Shown here: positions 34,644 through 43,370 of the stretch, in pieces
How the letters are laid out: the number at the start of each line of letters is the position of its first letter
Numbering within the stretch: position 1 is the stretch's first letter
NCBI RefSeq assembly: GCF_026241195.1
Contig: NZ_JAPFQO010000009.1
Span: 62,001 to 126,000, forward strand
Source: Pontibacter anaerobius
Lineage (GTDB): Bacteria > Bacteroidota > Bacteroidia > Cytophagales > Hymenobacteraceae
Length of the DNA stretch: 64,000 nucleotides
Direction: 5' to 3'
Translations under genes and position numbers: made by a program
The notes under the pieces: model-generated
What the model was told of the DNA's origin: nothing
The model's input: only the letters and a program-made list of their open reading frames with translations
The model's database searches: none

Positions 34644-36209
34644 ATGACAGGAGTAAAACCAAATTATTTAGCCAACCTTAAGAAAGATATCCCTTCAGGT
34701 TTGGTCGTGTTCTTCGTGGCTCTGCCACTTTGTTTGGGTATTTCCCTCGCATCGGGAGCCCCGCTTTTATCCGGGCTTGTAACAGGTATAGTAGCCGGTG
34801 TGCTTGTATCGTGGCTTAGCGGTTCTGAACTGGCGGTAAGCGGGCCCGCAGCCGGCCTTACCGTTATCGTGCTCAACGGCATCGAGACATTGGGTACTTT
34901 TGAGGCGTTCCTGCTGGCTGTGGTCATCGCAGGTTTTATACAACTGGTGCTGGGCTTTCTGAAGGCAGGCGTTATCGGCCTTTATTTCCCATCTTCTGTT
35001 ATTAAAGGTATGCTTGCCGCTATCGGCCTTATACTTATTCTCAAGCAGATACCCCACTTCCTGGGCGCCGATGAGGATTTTTTTGGGGAGATGGAGTTTT
35101 TCCAGGCAAACGGGCGCAACACGTTCTCGGAGATCGGCCATGCCTTTTCAAGTATAGAAGTGGGCGCGCTGCTGATAGGCATTATCTCGCTGGCCATACT
35201 GCTGTTGTGGGATAACCCTAAAATCAAGAACAATAAAATACTTAGCCTTGTACCTGGTGCGCTGGTTGCCGTGGTGCTTTCCATCGCGATAAATGCATTT
35301 TTTGCCAGTTTTATGCCTGAGCTTGCCGTGGCGTCCAGCCATCTGGTAAGCATTCCGATCATAAATGGCTTCAGCGATTTAAGCACCGAGCTTCAGTTCC
35401 TGGACCTGGAGGCTATCACGAACCCGTCTGTTTATATTGTTGCCTTTACCATCGCCATTGTGGCCAGCCTGGAAACGCTGCTAAGTATAGAGGCGATAGA
35501 CAAGCTTGACCCTCATAAGCGACGCAGCAACACCAACCGTGAGTTAAAGGCGCAGGGCGTGGGAAATATGGTGGCCGGCCTGGTTGGCGGCCTGCCCATG
35601 ACTGCCGTAATCGTGCGTGGCTCTACAAACGTAGCCGCTGGCGCACAGACCAGGGTGTCAAGTTTTGTGCACGGCTCGTTCCTGGCGCTTTCTGTCTTCC
35701 TGTTGGCATCCCTGATGAACCAAATCCCGTTATCGGCCCTGGCAGCCGTGCTGCTGGTGGTGGGTTTCAAACTTACCAAACCATCTCTCTACAGGTCGCA
35801 GTTAAAACTTGGCTCCGAGCAGTTTATACCTTTCATTGTAACAGTAGTGGCTATCATGTTCACGGACCTGCTGATCGGTATCTGCGTGGGCCTTGCGGTA
35901 GGTGTATTCTACATCCTGAAGGCTAACTACAAATCGCCATACTTCTTCCACAAGGAGGAGCACCGCGAGCGGGAGATTATCCGCATCAGGCTAAGCGAGC
36001 ACGTTTCGTTCCTGAACAAGGCGAGCATCGTGCTTACGCTGGACCATATGCCGGAGAATAGCCACGTCATAATAGATGGGGAGAACTCAGCCTTTATAGA
36101 CTACGATGTGCTGGAGGCGATACAGGAGTTTAAGAAAACTGCCCACGAGCGCAATATTCAGGTAGAGCTGGTTAATATTAAGGATGTAGAGGTGATGGAC
36201 CTGCACTAA
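34644..36209 (+). CDS. SulP-family anion transporter (likely bicarbonate)
   Basis: 521 residues. A Sulfate_transp-type core of ten to fourteen helices (PSGLVVFFVALPLCLGIS, SGPAAGLTVIVLNGIET) is followed by a short STAS-like C-terminal domain (about 440-521, ASIVLTLDHMPENSHVIIDG). SulP proteins carry sulfate, bicarbonate or other anions. Here a beta-carbonic anhydrase starts 51 nt downstream, and that pairing favours bicarbonate uptake, as in BicA-like systems. A two-component system lies just upstream (163-nt gap). Sulfate is a possible alternative given the sulfur genes in the window. Confidence 0.87.
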   Translation: MTGVKPNYLANLKKDIPSGLVVFFVALPLCLGISLASGAPLLSGLVTGIVAGVLVSWLSGSELAVSGPAAGLTVIVLNGIETLGTFEAFLLAVVIAGFIQLVLGFLKAGVIGLYFPSSVIKGMLAAIGLILILKQIPHFLGADEDFFGEMEFFQANGRNTFSEIGHAFSSIEVGALLIGIISLAILLLWDNPKIKNNKILSLVPGALVAVVLSIAINAFFASFMPELAVASSHLVSIPIINGFSDLSTELQFLDLEAITNPSVYIVAFTIAIVASLETLLSIEAIDKLDPHKRRSNTNRELKAQGVGNMVAGLVGGLPMTAVIVRGSTNVAAGAQTRVSSFVHGSFLALSVFLLASLMNQIPLSALAAVLLVVGFKLTKPSLYRSQLKLGSEQFIPFIVTVVAIMFTDLLIGICVGLAVGVFYILKANYKSPYFFHKEEHREREIIRIRLSEHVSFLNKASIVLTLDHMPENSHVIIDGENSAFIDYDVLEAIQEFKKTAHERNIQVELVNIKDVEVMDLH

Positions 36210-36260
36210 GCGAGGCCTTGTCAGAAGTACAGACTAAGAAGTGTAATTGTATAAAAGTAC

Positions 36261-36902
36261 ATGGAAAAGATATTTGAGAACAATAAGAAGTGGGTGTCAG
36301 ATAAACTGGCCGAAGACAGCGACTTCTTCCTGAAACTGGCCAACGGGCAAAAGCCACGTTACCTCTACATTGGCTGCTCCGATAGCCGTGTGCCGGTAAA
36401 TGAGATTACAGGCACAGGCCCGGGCGAGATTTTCGTGCACCGCAACATCGCCAACATGGTGGTGCATACGGATATAAACATGCTGTCGGTGCTGCAGTAT
36501 GCCGTGGAGGTGCTTAAAGTGAAAGATATTATTGTGTGCGGCCACTACGGTTGCGGCGGTGTGGCTGCGGCAGCTAGTAACGACCAGTTCGGTCTGCTTG
36601 ACAACTGGCTCCGCAACATTAAAGATGTGATCCGCCTGCACGAGCGGGAGTTTACAAGTATAGATAACGAAGAGGCGCGTCTGCGCCGCCTGGTGGAGCT
36701 GAACATAATTGAGCAGGTGCATAACCTGTCCAAGACCTCTATTATCCAGAATGCCATGCTTACCGATACGCCACCGAGGCTTTGGGGATTGGTGTATGAT
36801 ATTAAAGAGGGACTGCTACGCGACCTGAAAGTGGATGTGAACAGCTTTAAACAGTTCGACCACATCTACAGCGTAACCGGCGAAGCAACGACTACTGCTT
36901 AA
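36261..36902 (+). CDS. Beta-carbonic anhydrase
   Basis: 213 residues, a full-length prokaryotic beta-CA. Zinc ligands Cys39 (IGCSDSRVP), His95 and Cys98 (CGHYGCGG), with Asp41 and Arg43 as the catalytic dyad; FVHRNIANMV is the family signature. It interconverts CO2 and bicarbonate in the cytosol. It is co-directional with and 51 nt from the SulP gene, and a strong terminator follows, which ends the operon. Confidence 0.96.
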   Translation: MEKIFENNKKWVSDKLAEDSDFFLKLANGQKPRYLYIGCSDSRVPVNEITGTGPGEIFVHRNIANMVVHTDINMLSVLQYAVEVLKVKDIIVCGHYGCGGVAAAASNDQFGLLDNWLRNIKDVIRLHEREFTSIDNEEARLRRLVELNIIEQVHNLSKTSIIQNAMLTDTPPRLWGLVYDIKEGLLRDLKVDVNSFKQFDHIYSVTGEATTTA

Positions 36903-36920
36903 GTACTGCTTATATGCTTT

Positions 36921-36965
36921 TAACTAAAAAGTGCCTCCTGCAACACAGGAGGCACTTTTTAGTTA
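36921..36965. terminator. Strong terminator with 20-bp stem
   Basis: TAACTAAAAAGTGCCTCCTG (36921-36940) pairs fully with CAGGAGGCACTTTTTAGTTA (36946-36965) around a 5-nt loop, leaving T5 on the plus side and its complement on the minus side. It ends the carbonic anhydrase transcript and probably also the porin-like gene coming from the other side. Confidence 0.9.
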
Positions 36966-36973
36966 CTGGTACC

Positions 36974-37582
36974 TTAGAAGTTCGGCACATAGCTTAGGGT
37001 AAGCTGGAAAGAGGTGTTTCGGCGCTCTCTCCCTTCAAACCCGCCTTCATCATCGATATTCTTTAGGCCGCCGTTGTAGCGCAGACCCAAGCCGATGCCA
37101 CTTGGTGCACGGTAACCCAGGCCCGCAGCGTAACCAAAGTCGATAGGGTAGGGATTGTCCGTAATATCGCGCTCGGTAGTAGTGGTGGTGTTAGCCCGGC
37201 TTACCTCTACAATTTGATTTCCCTTCAGCAGGAAAGATACCTGTGGGCCAGCTTCAAAGAACAAGCCGCTTACCTGTAGGTGCAGCAGTACGGGAATATC
37301 AAGGTAGTTCAGGCGCAGGCGCTCTTCTGTTTCAATGTCGCTGGTGTGGTACGTGCGCTTCGATCCTTTAGAAGTATAAAGCGCTTCCGTTTGTATGCCG
37401 ATCATGTCGTTAAAGCCATAGCGGGCGGTTATGCCTGCTGTATAGCCGGGGCGGTAATCGTAATTGTCAGCATCGGCACCTCTGAGGGTGGTGTAGTTAA
37501 GTCCGGCTTTTATGCCCATCGTTTGGGCGCTGGCGGTGCCGGCCAATAAGGCAAGGCCTACGCCTAGTATCAATTTCTTCAT
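36974..37582 (-). CDS. PorT-like outer-membrane beta-barrel protein
   Basis: 202 residues. Signal peptide MKKLILGVGLALLAGTASAQ, then alternating strand pattern (MGIKAGLNYTTLRG, YTAGITARYGFNDMIGIQTEALYTS in two pieces) to the terminal FQLTLSYVPNF, which ends in aromatic Phe as barrel proteins do. It belongs to the small outer-membrane beta-barrel family of Bacteroidota; function unknown. Its gene faces the terminator after carbonic anhydrase. Confidence 0.85.
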   Translation of the reverse strand: MKKLILGVGLALLAGTASAQTMGIKAGLNYTTLRGADADNYDYRPGYTAGITARYGFNDMIGIQTEALYTSKGSKRTYHTSDIETEERLRLNYLDIPVLLHLQVSGLFFEAGPQVSFLLKGNQIVEVSRANTTTTTERDITDNPYPIDFGYAAGLGYRAPSGIGLGLRYNGGLKNIDDEGGFEGRERRNTSFQLTLSYVPNF

Positions 37583-37688
37583 GGTAAAGTATAAATTTAA
37601 AGCTTTAAATAAGAGGCTAGGGGTAAGGATAACAGCCTGCCTACCCGCAAAAGTATAAAAAGCTTTGAATATAGCCAGCGTAAATATA

Positions 37689-37720
37689 AAAAGCCCTGCT
37701 ACTTAGGTAGCAGGGCTTTT
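37689..37720 (-). terminator. Intrinsic terminator of the SWFGD protein gene
   Basis: AAAAGCCCTGCTAC / GTAGCAGGGCTTTT, a 14-bp perfect stem with a 4-nt loop, about 77 nt beyond the stop of the minus-strand gene ending at 37797. Confidence 0.85.
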
Positions 37721-37796
37721 GTGTGGAGTTACATCCACTATCCTTAGGTAGGTTTACCGATAGTAGCCGCTTGAAAACGGTTGCCTATAGGTGTTT

Positions 37797-38753
37797 CTAC
37801 CACTCATAGTCTCTTCTCGAAGATGATCCGTAAGAGTAGGGAGGTCCGCTATAGGTGTTTCCGTAGCTAGAGCTGCTCCCATACCGGTTGCGCGATCCAT
37901 AGTTGTGCTCACGGTCTCTGTCGCGGTCACGCATCTCGTCCATTCTTCTGCGGCGCTCTGCCTCTTCGTCACCGAACCAGGATTTTACTTCGTCTCCTGC
38001 GCGGTCAAAGAAGCCTCTTTCGTGATCACGGTCTCTGTCTCTGTCGTAGTTCGAAGAGTAACGGTCTCTGTCGTAGCTGCTGTTGCCGTAACCTGATGAT
38101 CTGTAAGCAGAAGAGTCTCTGTCAGATGTGCCACCATAGCCGCTGGTAGTATAACCAGTGCCGTAGGTGCCCATGCCGTAGCTACTGCCGCTTCCGCCGC
38201 TTCCATAGCTTCCGCTATAGTTGGAGCCGCTGCTATATGATGAGCTTGGGTTATAAGAAGACCCGCTGCTGTAAGACGAGCCTGGGCTGTAAGACGAGCC
38301 GGAGCCATAAGAAGATCCTGACTTATAGCCTGAAGAGCCGTAGCCGCTGCTACCCCAACGGTCGCTGTCGCGGTCGCGCATCTCATCTCTTCTTCTGCGG
38401 CGCTCTGCGTCGTCATCGCCAAACCAAGATTTTACCTCATCTTTTGAGCGGTCCCATGCATCACGGTCGCCACGGCGGCTTCTGTCATAGTCTGAACTGT
38501 AGCCATAGTTAGAGCCGGCAGAACGGCCATAGGAAGAAGTATTGCCATAGCCTGAACTGGAATAGGCATCGGTGCCGGTGCCTAAGCTTGAGTTACGGCT
38601 GCCGTAGCCACTCGAAGTGTTGTCGTAACCTGTGCGGCGGTTTCTGTTAGTTATATCGTAATCACCTGAATAGTAATTCCTGGCAGATCCTCTTGTCTGG
38701 GACCTGTCATTTTCATTGTACGGGTTATAACCCGAGTTCTCATAGCTTCTCAT
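37797..38753 (-). CDS. Ser/Gly/Tyr-rich low-complexity protein with two SWFGD motifs
   Basis: 318 residues. Two copies of a charged helical module: DEVKSWFGDDDAERRRRRDE at about 105-124 and DEVKSWFGDEEAERRRRMDE at about 255-275, each followed by an RDRD-rich stretch. These are the SWFGD motif seen in stress-linked bacterial proteins, often with BON domains, which are absent here. Between and around them lies a Ser-, Gly- and Tyr-rich tract with repeats such as SSYSSGSSYNPSS. No signal peptide. The tract resembles FUS-like prion-type sequences that can condense; whether it does so is inference. Codon use in the tract is repetitive. Monocistronic with its own terminator. Confidence 0.8.
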   Translation of the reverse strand: MRSYENSGYNPYNENDRSQTRGSARNYYSGDYDITNRNRRTGYDNTSSGYGSRNSSLGTGTDAYSSSGYGNTSSYGRSAGSNYGYSSDYDRSRRGDRDAWDRSKDEVKSWFGDDDAERRRRRDEMRDRDSDRWGSSGYGSSGYKSGSSYGSGSSYSPGSSYSSGSSYNPSSSYSSGSNYSGSYGSGGSGSSYGMGTYGTGYTTSGYGGTSDRDSSAYRSSGYGNSSYDRDRYSSNYDRDRDRDHERGFFDRAGDEVKSWFGDEEAERRRRMDEMRDRDRDREHNYGSRNRYGSSSSYGNTYSGPPYSYGSSSRRDYEW

Positions 38754-39310
38754 AGGTTCTATTTGTTTTTAATTTAAAGATGTTTACAGTATTTAAGAAC
38801 GTTTGTTAAAAGGGTTCTTTAATATCCTTTCGACGTGTTTTTTTACGGTAGTAAGACTGATATGTTATATATCGGCAGGTTTTCGTGGTTTCCTGCGCTA
38901 TTCACCTAGCTTCTGGATTACACACTACATCATACTATATTACTGTATACAGCGCGTTTAGAGGCAGTACAATTTATACTTCTGCCAGGTTGAAGCTGAT
39001 GCTTCAGTAGTTTTATTTATTAAATTGTATTTTGTTTATACGTGTTGTGATTAAGGCCTTGGGTTTATTTATATATTATATTTTAAATATTTCGCAATTG
39101 CTTGATATTGTGCTGAGTGAAAAGATGGATGTTTGTCCATCTTTTATTGCTGGATTATGATTTTTTATAGAGAGGTGCTTGGTTAATTGTTTTGCGTTTT
39201 ATAATTTTGAGGCTGTTGATTATGTGTGGCTGCGGTAATTGCTTGCTTAAAAGTACAATTCTTATTGCGTGCCACTGGATAACTGCAATAAACTTTTAGC
39301 TAAATTACCT
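38754..39310. other. 557-bp AT-rich gap with an orphan hairpin
   Basis: No coding frame of note. It holds the divergent promoters of the SWFGD gene and the lipoprotein and a perfect hairpin at 39120-39145. Its low GC differs from the flanking genes. A small RNA ending at the hairpin is possible, but nothing else supports it. Confidence 0.45.
39120..39145 (+). terminator. Orphan terminator-like hairpin
   Basis: AAAAGATGGA / TCCATCTTTT, a 10-bp perfect stem with a 6-nt loop and T-rich tail ATTG. No annotated gene is transcribed toward it from either side, since both neighbours read away. Confidence 0.5.
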
Positions 39311-39712
39311 ATGAAACTTAGAACAATGCTGGCCTCTTTGGTTGCTGTAGTAATGTTTACAGCCTGTGAGGATATCTTTGAAGGTGGAGACCTGCAGCCC
39401 GATGGTTCTAACCCTAGTCTAACCATCAACAACCCAAGTAAAAATCAGTCTGTTACTGCTACCAGCGGACTGCGCGTGAATATTACGGCTGTTGACAAAG
39501 ACAACGTAGAGCGACTTAACGTAGCCTTGCAAGGAGAGGAGGCTGAAAAAGCTGTAATCAACTTCAGCACAGAGCCCGGCAGAAAAGTTGTAGAGTACGA
39601 TACGACTCTTAGTGTAGCCGGTATAGCACCCGGAGTGTACAAACTGCTGATCTCTGCTACTGATAAGCGCGCTAACCTGAGCACTCAGGAGGTGACGGTG
39701 AACGTAAAGTAA
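39311..39712 (+). CDS. Small lipoprotein with an Ig-like domain
   Basis: 133 residues from ATG 39311 (MKLRTMLASLVAVVMF). Lipobox VVMFTACEDI puts the acylated Cys near residue 19. After it comes a single beta-sandwich of about 95 residues (LTINNPSKNQSVTATSG to STQEVTVNVK), of the Big/Ig type. Exported and probably outer-membrane bound. Function unknown. A terminator follows. Confidence 0.8.
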   Translation: MKLRTMLASLVAVVMFTACEDIFEGGDLQPDGSNPSLTINNPSKNQSVTATSGLRVNITAVDKDNVERLNVALQGEEAEKAVINFSTEPGRKVVEYDTTLSVAGIAPGVYKLLISATDKRANLSTQEVTVNVK

Positions 39713-39740
39713 GCTTTAATAAGACATACTTACCTGTCTG

Positions 39741-39772
39741 GGCGGCTATGAGGAATCATAGCCGCCTTTTTT
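39741..39772 (+). terminator. Intrinsic terminator of the lipoprotein gene
   Basis: GGCGGCTATGA / TCATAGCCGCC with a 4-nt loop and a T6 tract, 29 nt after the stop. The downstream topoisomerase gene comes from the other side and ends at 39790. Confidence 0.9.
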
Positions 39773-39789
39773 GGGCCTGGTAGTTTAGG

Positions 39790-42237
39790 TTAGAATTGGT
39801 ATACCACCTGCCACTGCTCGTTTAATGAGAGGGCAGCGTCAAAAGGCTCCCCTGTTTTCTGGGAAATAAAACCTTTGATCTTCGGAGTTTTACCCTTTAG
39901 CAGCAGCGAGGCTAGCTGCTTGTCTGTTAGCTGCTTGCCGCCCATCTCGAACGGCACCACAAACTGGCAGCCTTCTCTAAACCTGCTACAGCCGTAAGCA
40001 GCCTTGCCCTTTAGGAGTTTACCTTGCTTGCAGCGCGGGCATTGGGCAAACGGGTCTTTGGCAACGACTTTCTCCACCTGCTCTACTACCAGTTGGTTGT
40101 TGCTGTCGAGTTTAAGTATGCCATCTAAACTTTCGCCCTGCTCGTTTTTAAAACCTTTGATAATAGGCGTCTTGCCTTTGCTTAGCAGCGCCTGCACCTG
40201 CTTTTCAGTCAGTTCCTTCCCATGCTGCTCTATCGGGATCAGGAAGCGGCACCCCTCTTTGTAGCGGATGCAGCCATAGGCTTTAGAGCCTTTCAGGATG
40301 TGGCCCTCTTTGCAGGCAGGGCAGGGGCCAAGGCCTTTTGTTGGGGCAGCCACTACTTTTTCAGTTGGTTTTATACTTGCAGGCTTCTTCTTGCCCTTTG
40401 CGGCTGGCTTCTCCTCCTGCTGCGGCTCCAGCGTTACGGTGGCGCGGTCATACTTCACCTCCTGCACCAGGCTCATCACAAACTCCTGCAGCTCCTGCAG
40501 AAATGCGGACGCCTTGAACTCACCTCCCTCTATCTGACGCAGCTTGCGCTCCCACTGGCCCGTCATCTCCGCCGATTTCAGGGTTTCGTTCTTGATCACG
40601 CCGATTAAGTCTATGCCCATTTGCGTCGGCACGATCTTCTTTTTCTCCTTGCGGATATACTGGCGCTTGAACAGCGTCTCGATGATGGCGGCACGGGTGG
40701 AGGGGCGGCCAATGCCGTTTTCTTTCAGCGCTTCTTTCAGTTCCTCATCGTCCACCTGCTTGCCGGCAGTTTCCATGGCGCGCAGCAGCGTGGCCTCGGT
40801 GTACTCCTTGGGCGGGTTGGTCATTTTCTTCTCCAGCAGCGGCTCGTGCGGACCATGCTCTCCTTTCTCAAAGTGCGGTAATACACCGGCGGCTTCTTCC
40901 TCTTCCTTACCATCCTTGCCAGTTGGCGCATCTGACGATTTTATATCCTCAGCCCCGTACAGTACACGCCAGCCCGGCTCCAGGATCTGCTTGCCCCGAA
41001 CCCGGAAAGTATAGCCTGCCGACTCCGCCATTACGGTGGTGTTGCTCACGATACAGTCCGGGTAAAAGGTGGCGATGAAACGGCGCGTGATGATGTCGTA
41101 TACATCTGCCTCACGGCCATATAAATTACCAGCCGAAGCGCCAGTCGGGATGATGGCGTGGTGATCGGTTACTTTGTTGTTGTTAAAGACCTTTTTCGTT
41201 TTGCGGATTTTGCTTTGCAGCAGCGGCTCTACTTCTTGCCTATAGTTGCTCAGGCCCTGCAGAATGCCAGGTATCTTGGGGTAGATGTCATCCGGTAGGA
41301 AGGTAGTGTCTACGCGCGGGTAGGAGACCACCTTTTTTTCGTACAGGCTCTGCACCGTCTTCAGCGTTTCGTCGGCAGAGAGGCTAAGCTTGTTGTTGCA
41401 CTCGATCTGCAGCGAGGTCAGGTCGAAAAGCTTGGGCGGCGACTCGGTGCCTTTCTTCGTCTCCACGTCCGTAATGGTCAGCTCATCCTGCTTGATGGCC
41501 TCCATGATCTTCTGCGCCTCCTCTTCTTTCTGGAAGCGGCCGTTGGTGCTGGAGAAGGTGGTGTCGCGGTAAACCGTTTTAAGCTCCCAGAAAGGCTGCG
41601 GCACAAAGTTGGCAATCTCGTGGTGGCGGTTCACCAGCATGGCCAGCGTAGGCGTTTGCACCCGGCCGATGGAGAGCGTCTGGCGGCTGCCATTGGCATA
41701 CTTCAGCGTGAACAGGCGCGTGGCGTTCAGGCCCAGTAGCCAGTCGCCGATGGCGCGGCTCTTGCCCGCCTGGTACAGCGAGTCGAACTCTGAGCCCTCC
41801 TTTAACTTGGCAAAGCCCTGGCGGATAGCGTCTTCAGTTAGCGAGGAGATCCAGAGGCGCTTAAAGGGTTTTCTATACTTGGCCTCCGTGAGTACCCAGC
41901 GCTGTATCACTTCCCCTTCCTGGCCGGCGTCACCACAGTTTATCACCTCCTCGGCATTATCCAGCAACTTTTTAATGATGCCGAACTGCTTCTGCACGCC
42001 ACTGTCCTTCATCAGCTTGATGCCGTACTTCTCGGGCAGCATGGGCAGGTCGTAGAGGCTCCAGCGCTTCCACTCGGGGCGGTAATCATCGGGCTCACGC
42101 AGGGTGCAGAAGTGGCCGAAGGTCCAGGTTACCTGGTAGCCATTGCCCTCAAAATAGCCGTCTTTCTTGGTTTTGGCACCAAGCACCATGGCTATCTCGC
42201 GGGCTACGCTCGGTTTCTCAGCAATGCAGACTTTCAA
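39790..42237 (-). CDS. topB: DNA topoisomerase III
   Basis: An 815-residue type IA topoisomerase. Toprim domain at the N-terminus (MKVCIAEKPSVAREIAMVLG, then NCGDAGQEGEVIQRW). The active-site Tyr is in VVSYPRVDTTFLPDD at about residue 315. TOPRIM acidic residues and GIGRPSTRAAIIETLFKR are typical. The C-terminus has two or three repeats of a small module (GPCPACKEGHILKGSKAYGC and QCPRCKQGKLLKGKAAYGC), each with CxxC pairs for zinc, plus KGKTPIIKGF / KGKTPKIKGF repeats. Relaxes and decatenates DNA. Monocistronic. Confidence 0.95.
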   Translation of the reverse strand: MKVCIAEKPSVAREIAMVLGAKTKKDGYFEGNGYQVTWTFGHFCTLREPDDYRPEWKRWSLYDLPMLPEKYGIKLMKDSGVQKQFGIIKKLLDNAEEVINCGDAGQEGEVIQRWVLTEAKYRKPFKRLWISSLTEDAIRQGFAKLKEGSEFDSLYQAGKSRAIGDWLLGLNATRLFTLKYANGSRQTLSIGRVQTPTLAMLVNRHHEIANFVPQPFWELKTVYRDTTFSSTNGRFQKEEEAQKIMEAIKQDELTITDVETKKGTESPPKLFDLTSLQIECNNKLSLSADETLKTVQSLYEKKVVSYPRVDTTFLPDDIYPKIPGILQGLSNYRQEVEPLLQSKIRKTKKVFNNNKVTDHHAIIPTGASAGNLYGREADVYDIITRRFIATFYPDCIVSNTTVMAESAGYTFRVRGKQILEPGWRVLYGAEDIKSSDAPTGKDGKEEEEAAGVLPHFEKGEHGPHEPLLEKKMTNPPKEYTEATLLRAMETAGKQVDDEELKEALKENGIGRPSTRAAIIETLFKRQYIRKEKKKIVPTQMGIDLIGVIKNETLKSAEMTGQWERKLRQIEGGEFKASAFLQELQEFVMSLVQEVKYDRATVTLEPQQEEKPAAKGKKKPASIKPTEKVVAAPTKGLGPCPACKEGHILKGSKAYGCIRYKEGCRFLIPIEQHGKELTEKQVQALLSKGKTPIIKGFKNEQGESLDGILKLDSNNQLVVEQVEKVVAKDPFAQCPRCKQGKLLKGKAAYGCSRFREGCQFVVPFEMGGKQLTDKQLASLLLKGKTPKIKGFISQKTGEPFDAALSLNEQWQVVYQF

Positions 42238-42539
42238 GCTCTTAAGGATTTAAATGGGTGTGATACAGAATTCAAATTTAACGTTTTTGCGCCTCATCTG
42301 CGAATAAAATCTATACTTATACTTGCCGCTTCACCTCAGCGAAGCAGAAACATTTATAAGAGTCTCCTGTTAGATTATCACAATCTTATAATAAGTATAG
42401 CGGCTAACACTATACAAGTATGGCATTAATATTATATTCTGATATTTAGGGTATAAGCTAAAATATTAAGGATTAAGTGCTAAACATAAAGCAGGTTGAT
42501 GCTGTAAAAAACACTAAAGAAAGACGACTACTATAAAAC
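42238..42539. other. 302-bp gap between divergent topB and phosphoesterase genes
   Basis: AT-rich, without a gene. It holds three AAGTATA-type words within about 80 bp, two of them overlapping in tandem (TATACTTATACTT near 42311). Promoters for both directions are expected here. Confidence 0.5.
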
Positions 42540-43370
42540 ATGCTGCCTATAAAAAAATGGTATAGCCGGGCCTTGTTGGCTGCGGGTATATGCTCGCTGG
42601 CATTGCTAAGCCAGGCTTGCGAGGAGTTCGAGTACAGCCCTTACGAGATCAGGCTGAGCGAGGACGAAAAGAACATCAACAGCCGCAACATCGAAAAGAT
42701 AAAGGCCCTCAATATCTCACCCACAGACACCCTCCGTTTTATACTTACCGCCGACACCCAGGGCTTTTATGAGGAGAACGAGCAGGTGGTGGCGCACATC
42801 AACCAGCGCAACGACATTGCCTTTGTTTTGATTGGGGGCGACCTGACAGATTTTGGCCTGGCCAAGGAGTTTAAGCTGGTGCACGAGGATTTTAAGACGC
42901 TTAAAGTGCCGTATGTGGCGGTGGTGGGCAACCACGACGCCATCAACAACGGCAAGCAGGTGTTCACGGCCATGTACGGCGACTACGACGTGAGCTTTTC
43001 TGTGGGCAATTCCCGGTTTATACTTCTGAACACCAACTACCTGGAGTTTGACGAGCAGGTGCCCGACCTGGGCTGGTTGGAGGCGGAGCTGCAGGCTTCT
43101 GAAGGCTATGAAAACATTTTTGTGATCTCGCATATCCCGCCCACCAACACCGAGTTCGGGGAGGAGAACGCGGTGCGCTATGGGCAGTTGATGAACCAAT
43201 ATAACGTTACTTACTCGCTGCACGGCCACAACCACAACCATAAATTCCACTTTCCTTTCGGGGAGGGGGTGCCGGTGCTGGAGACAGCCGCCACCGAAAA
43301 GCTGGAGTACATCGTGTTTACGGTGGTGAGGGATGAGGTGAATTTTGAGCGTGTAAAAATCCAGCCATGA
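42540..43370 (+). CDS. Calcineurin-like metallophosphoesterase (lipoprotein)
   Basis: 276 residues. The N-terminal hydrophobic stretch and lipobox ALLSQACEEF indicate export and lipidation. Metal-site motifs appear in order: ADTQGFY (an Asp with Gln where DxH has His), IGGDLTDFG, VVGNHDAINN, VISHIPPT and LHGHNHNH. The DxQ in the first motif is unusual but the rest of the di-metal site is complete. The substrate cannot be told. The stop overlaps the next gene by 4 nt, so the two are coupled. Confidence 0.88.
   Translation: MLPIKKWYSRALLAAGICSLALLSQACEEFEYSPYEIRLSEDEKNINSRNIEKIKALNISPTDTLRFILTADTQGFYEENEQVVAHINQRNDIAFVLIGGDLTDFGLAKEFKLVHEDFKTLKVPYVAVVGNHDAINNGKQVFTAMYGDYDVSFSVGNSRFILLNTNYLEFDEQVPDLGWLEAELQASEGYENIFVISHIPPTNTEFGEENAVRYGQLMNQYNVTYSLHGHNHNHKFHFPFGEGVPVLETAATEKLEYIVFTVVRDEVNFERVKIQP

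Noticed and set aside
37797-38753. Sequence as a CRISPR-like or tandem DNA repeat
   Set aside because: The repetition is at codon level for Ser, Gly and Tyr, with an intact frame of 318 codons and helical modules, so it is a protein-coding gene.
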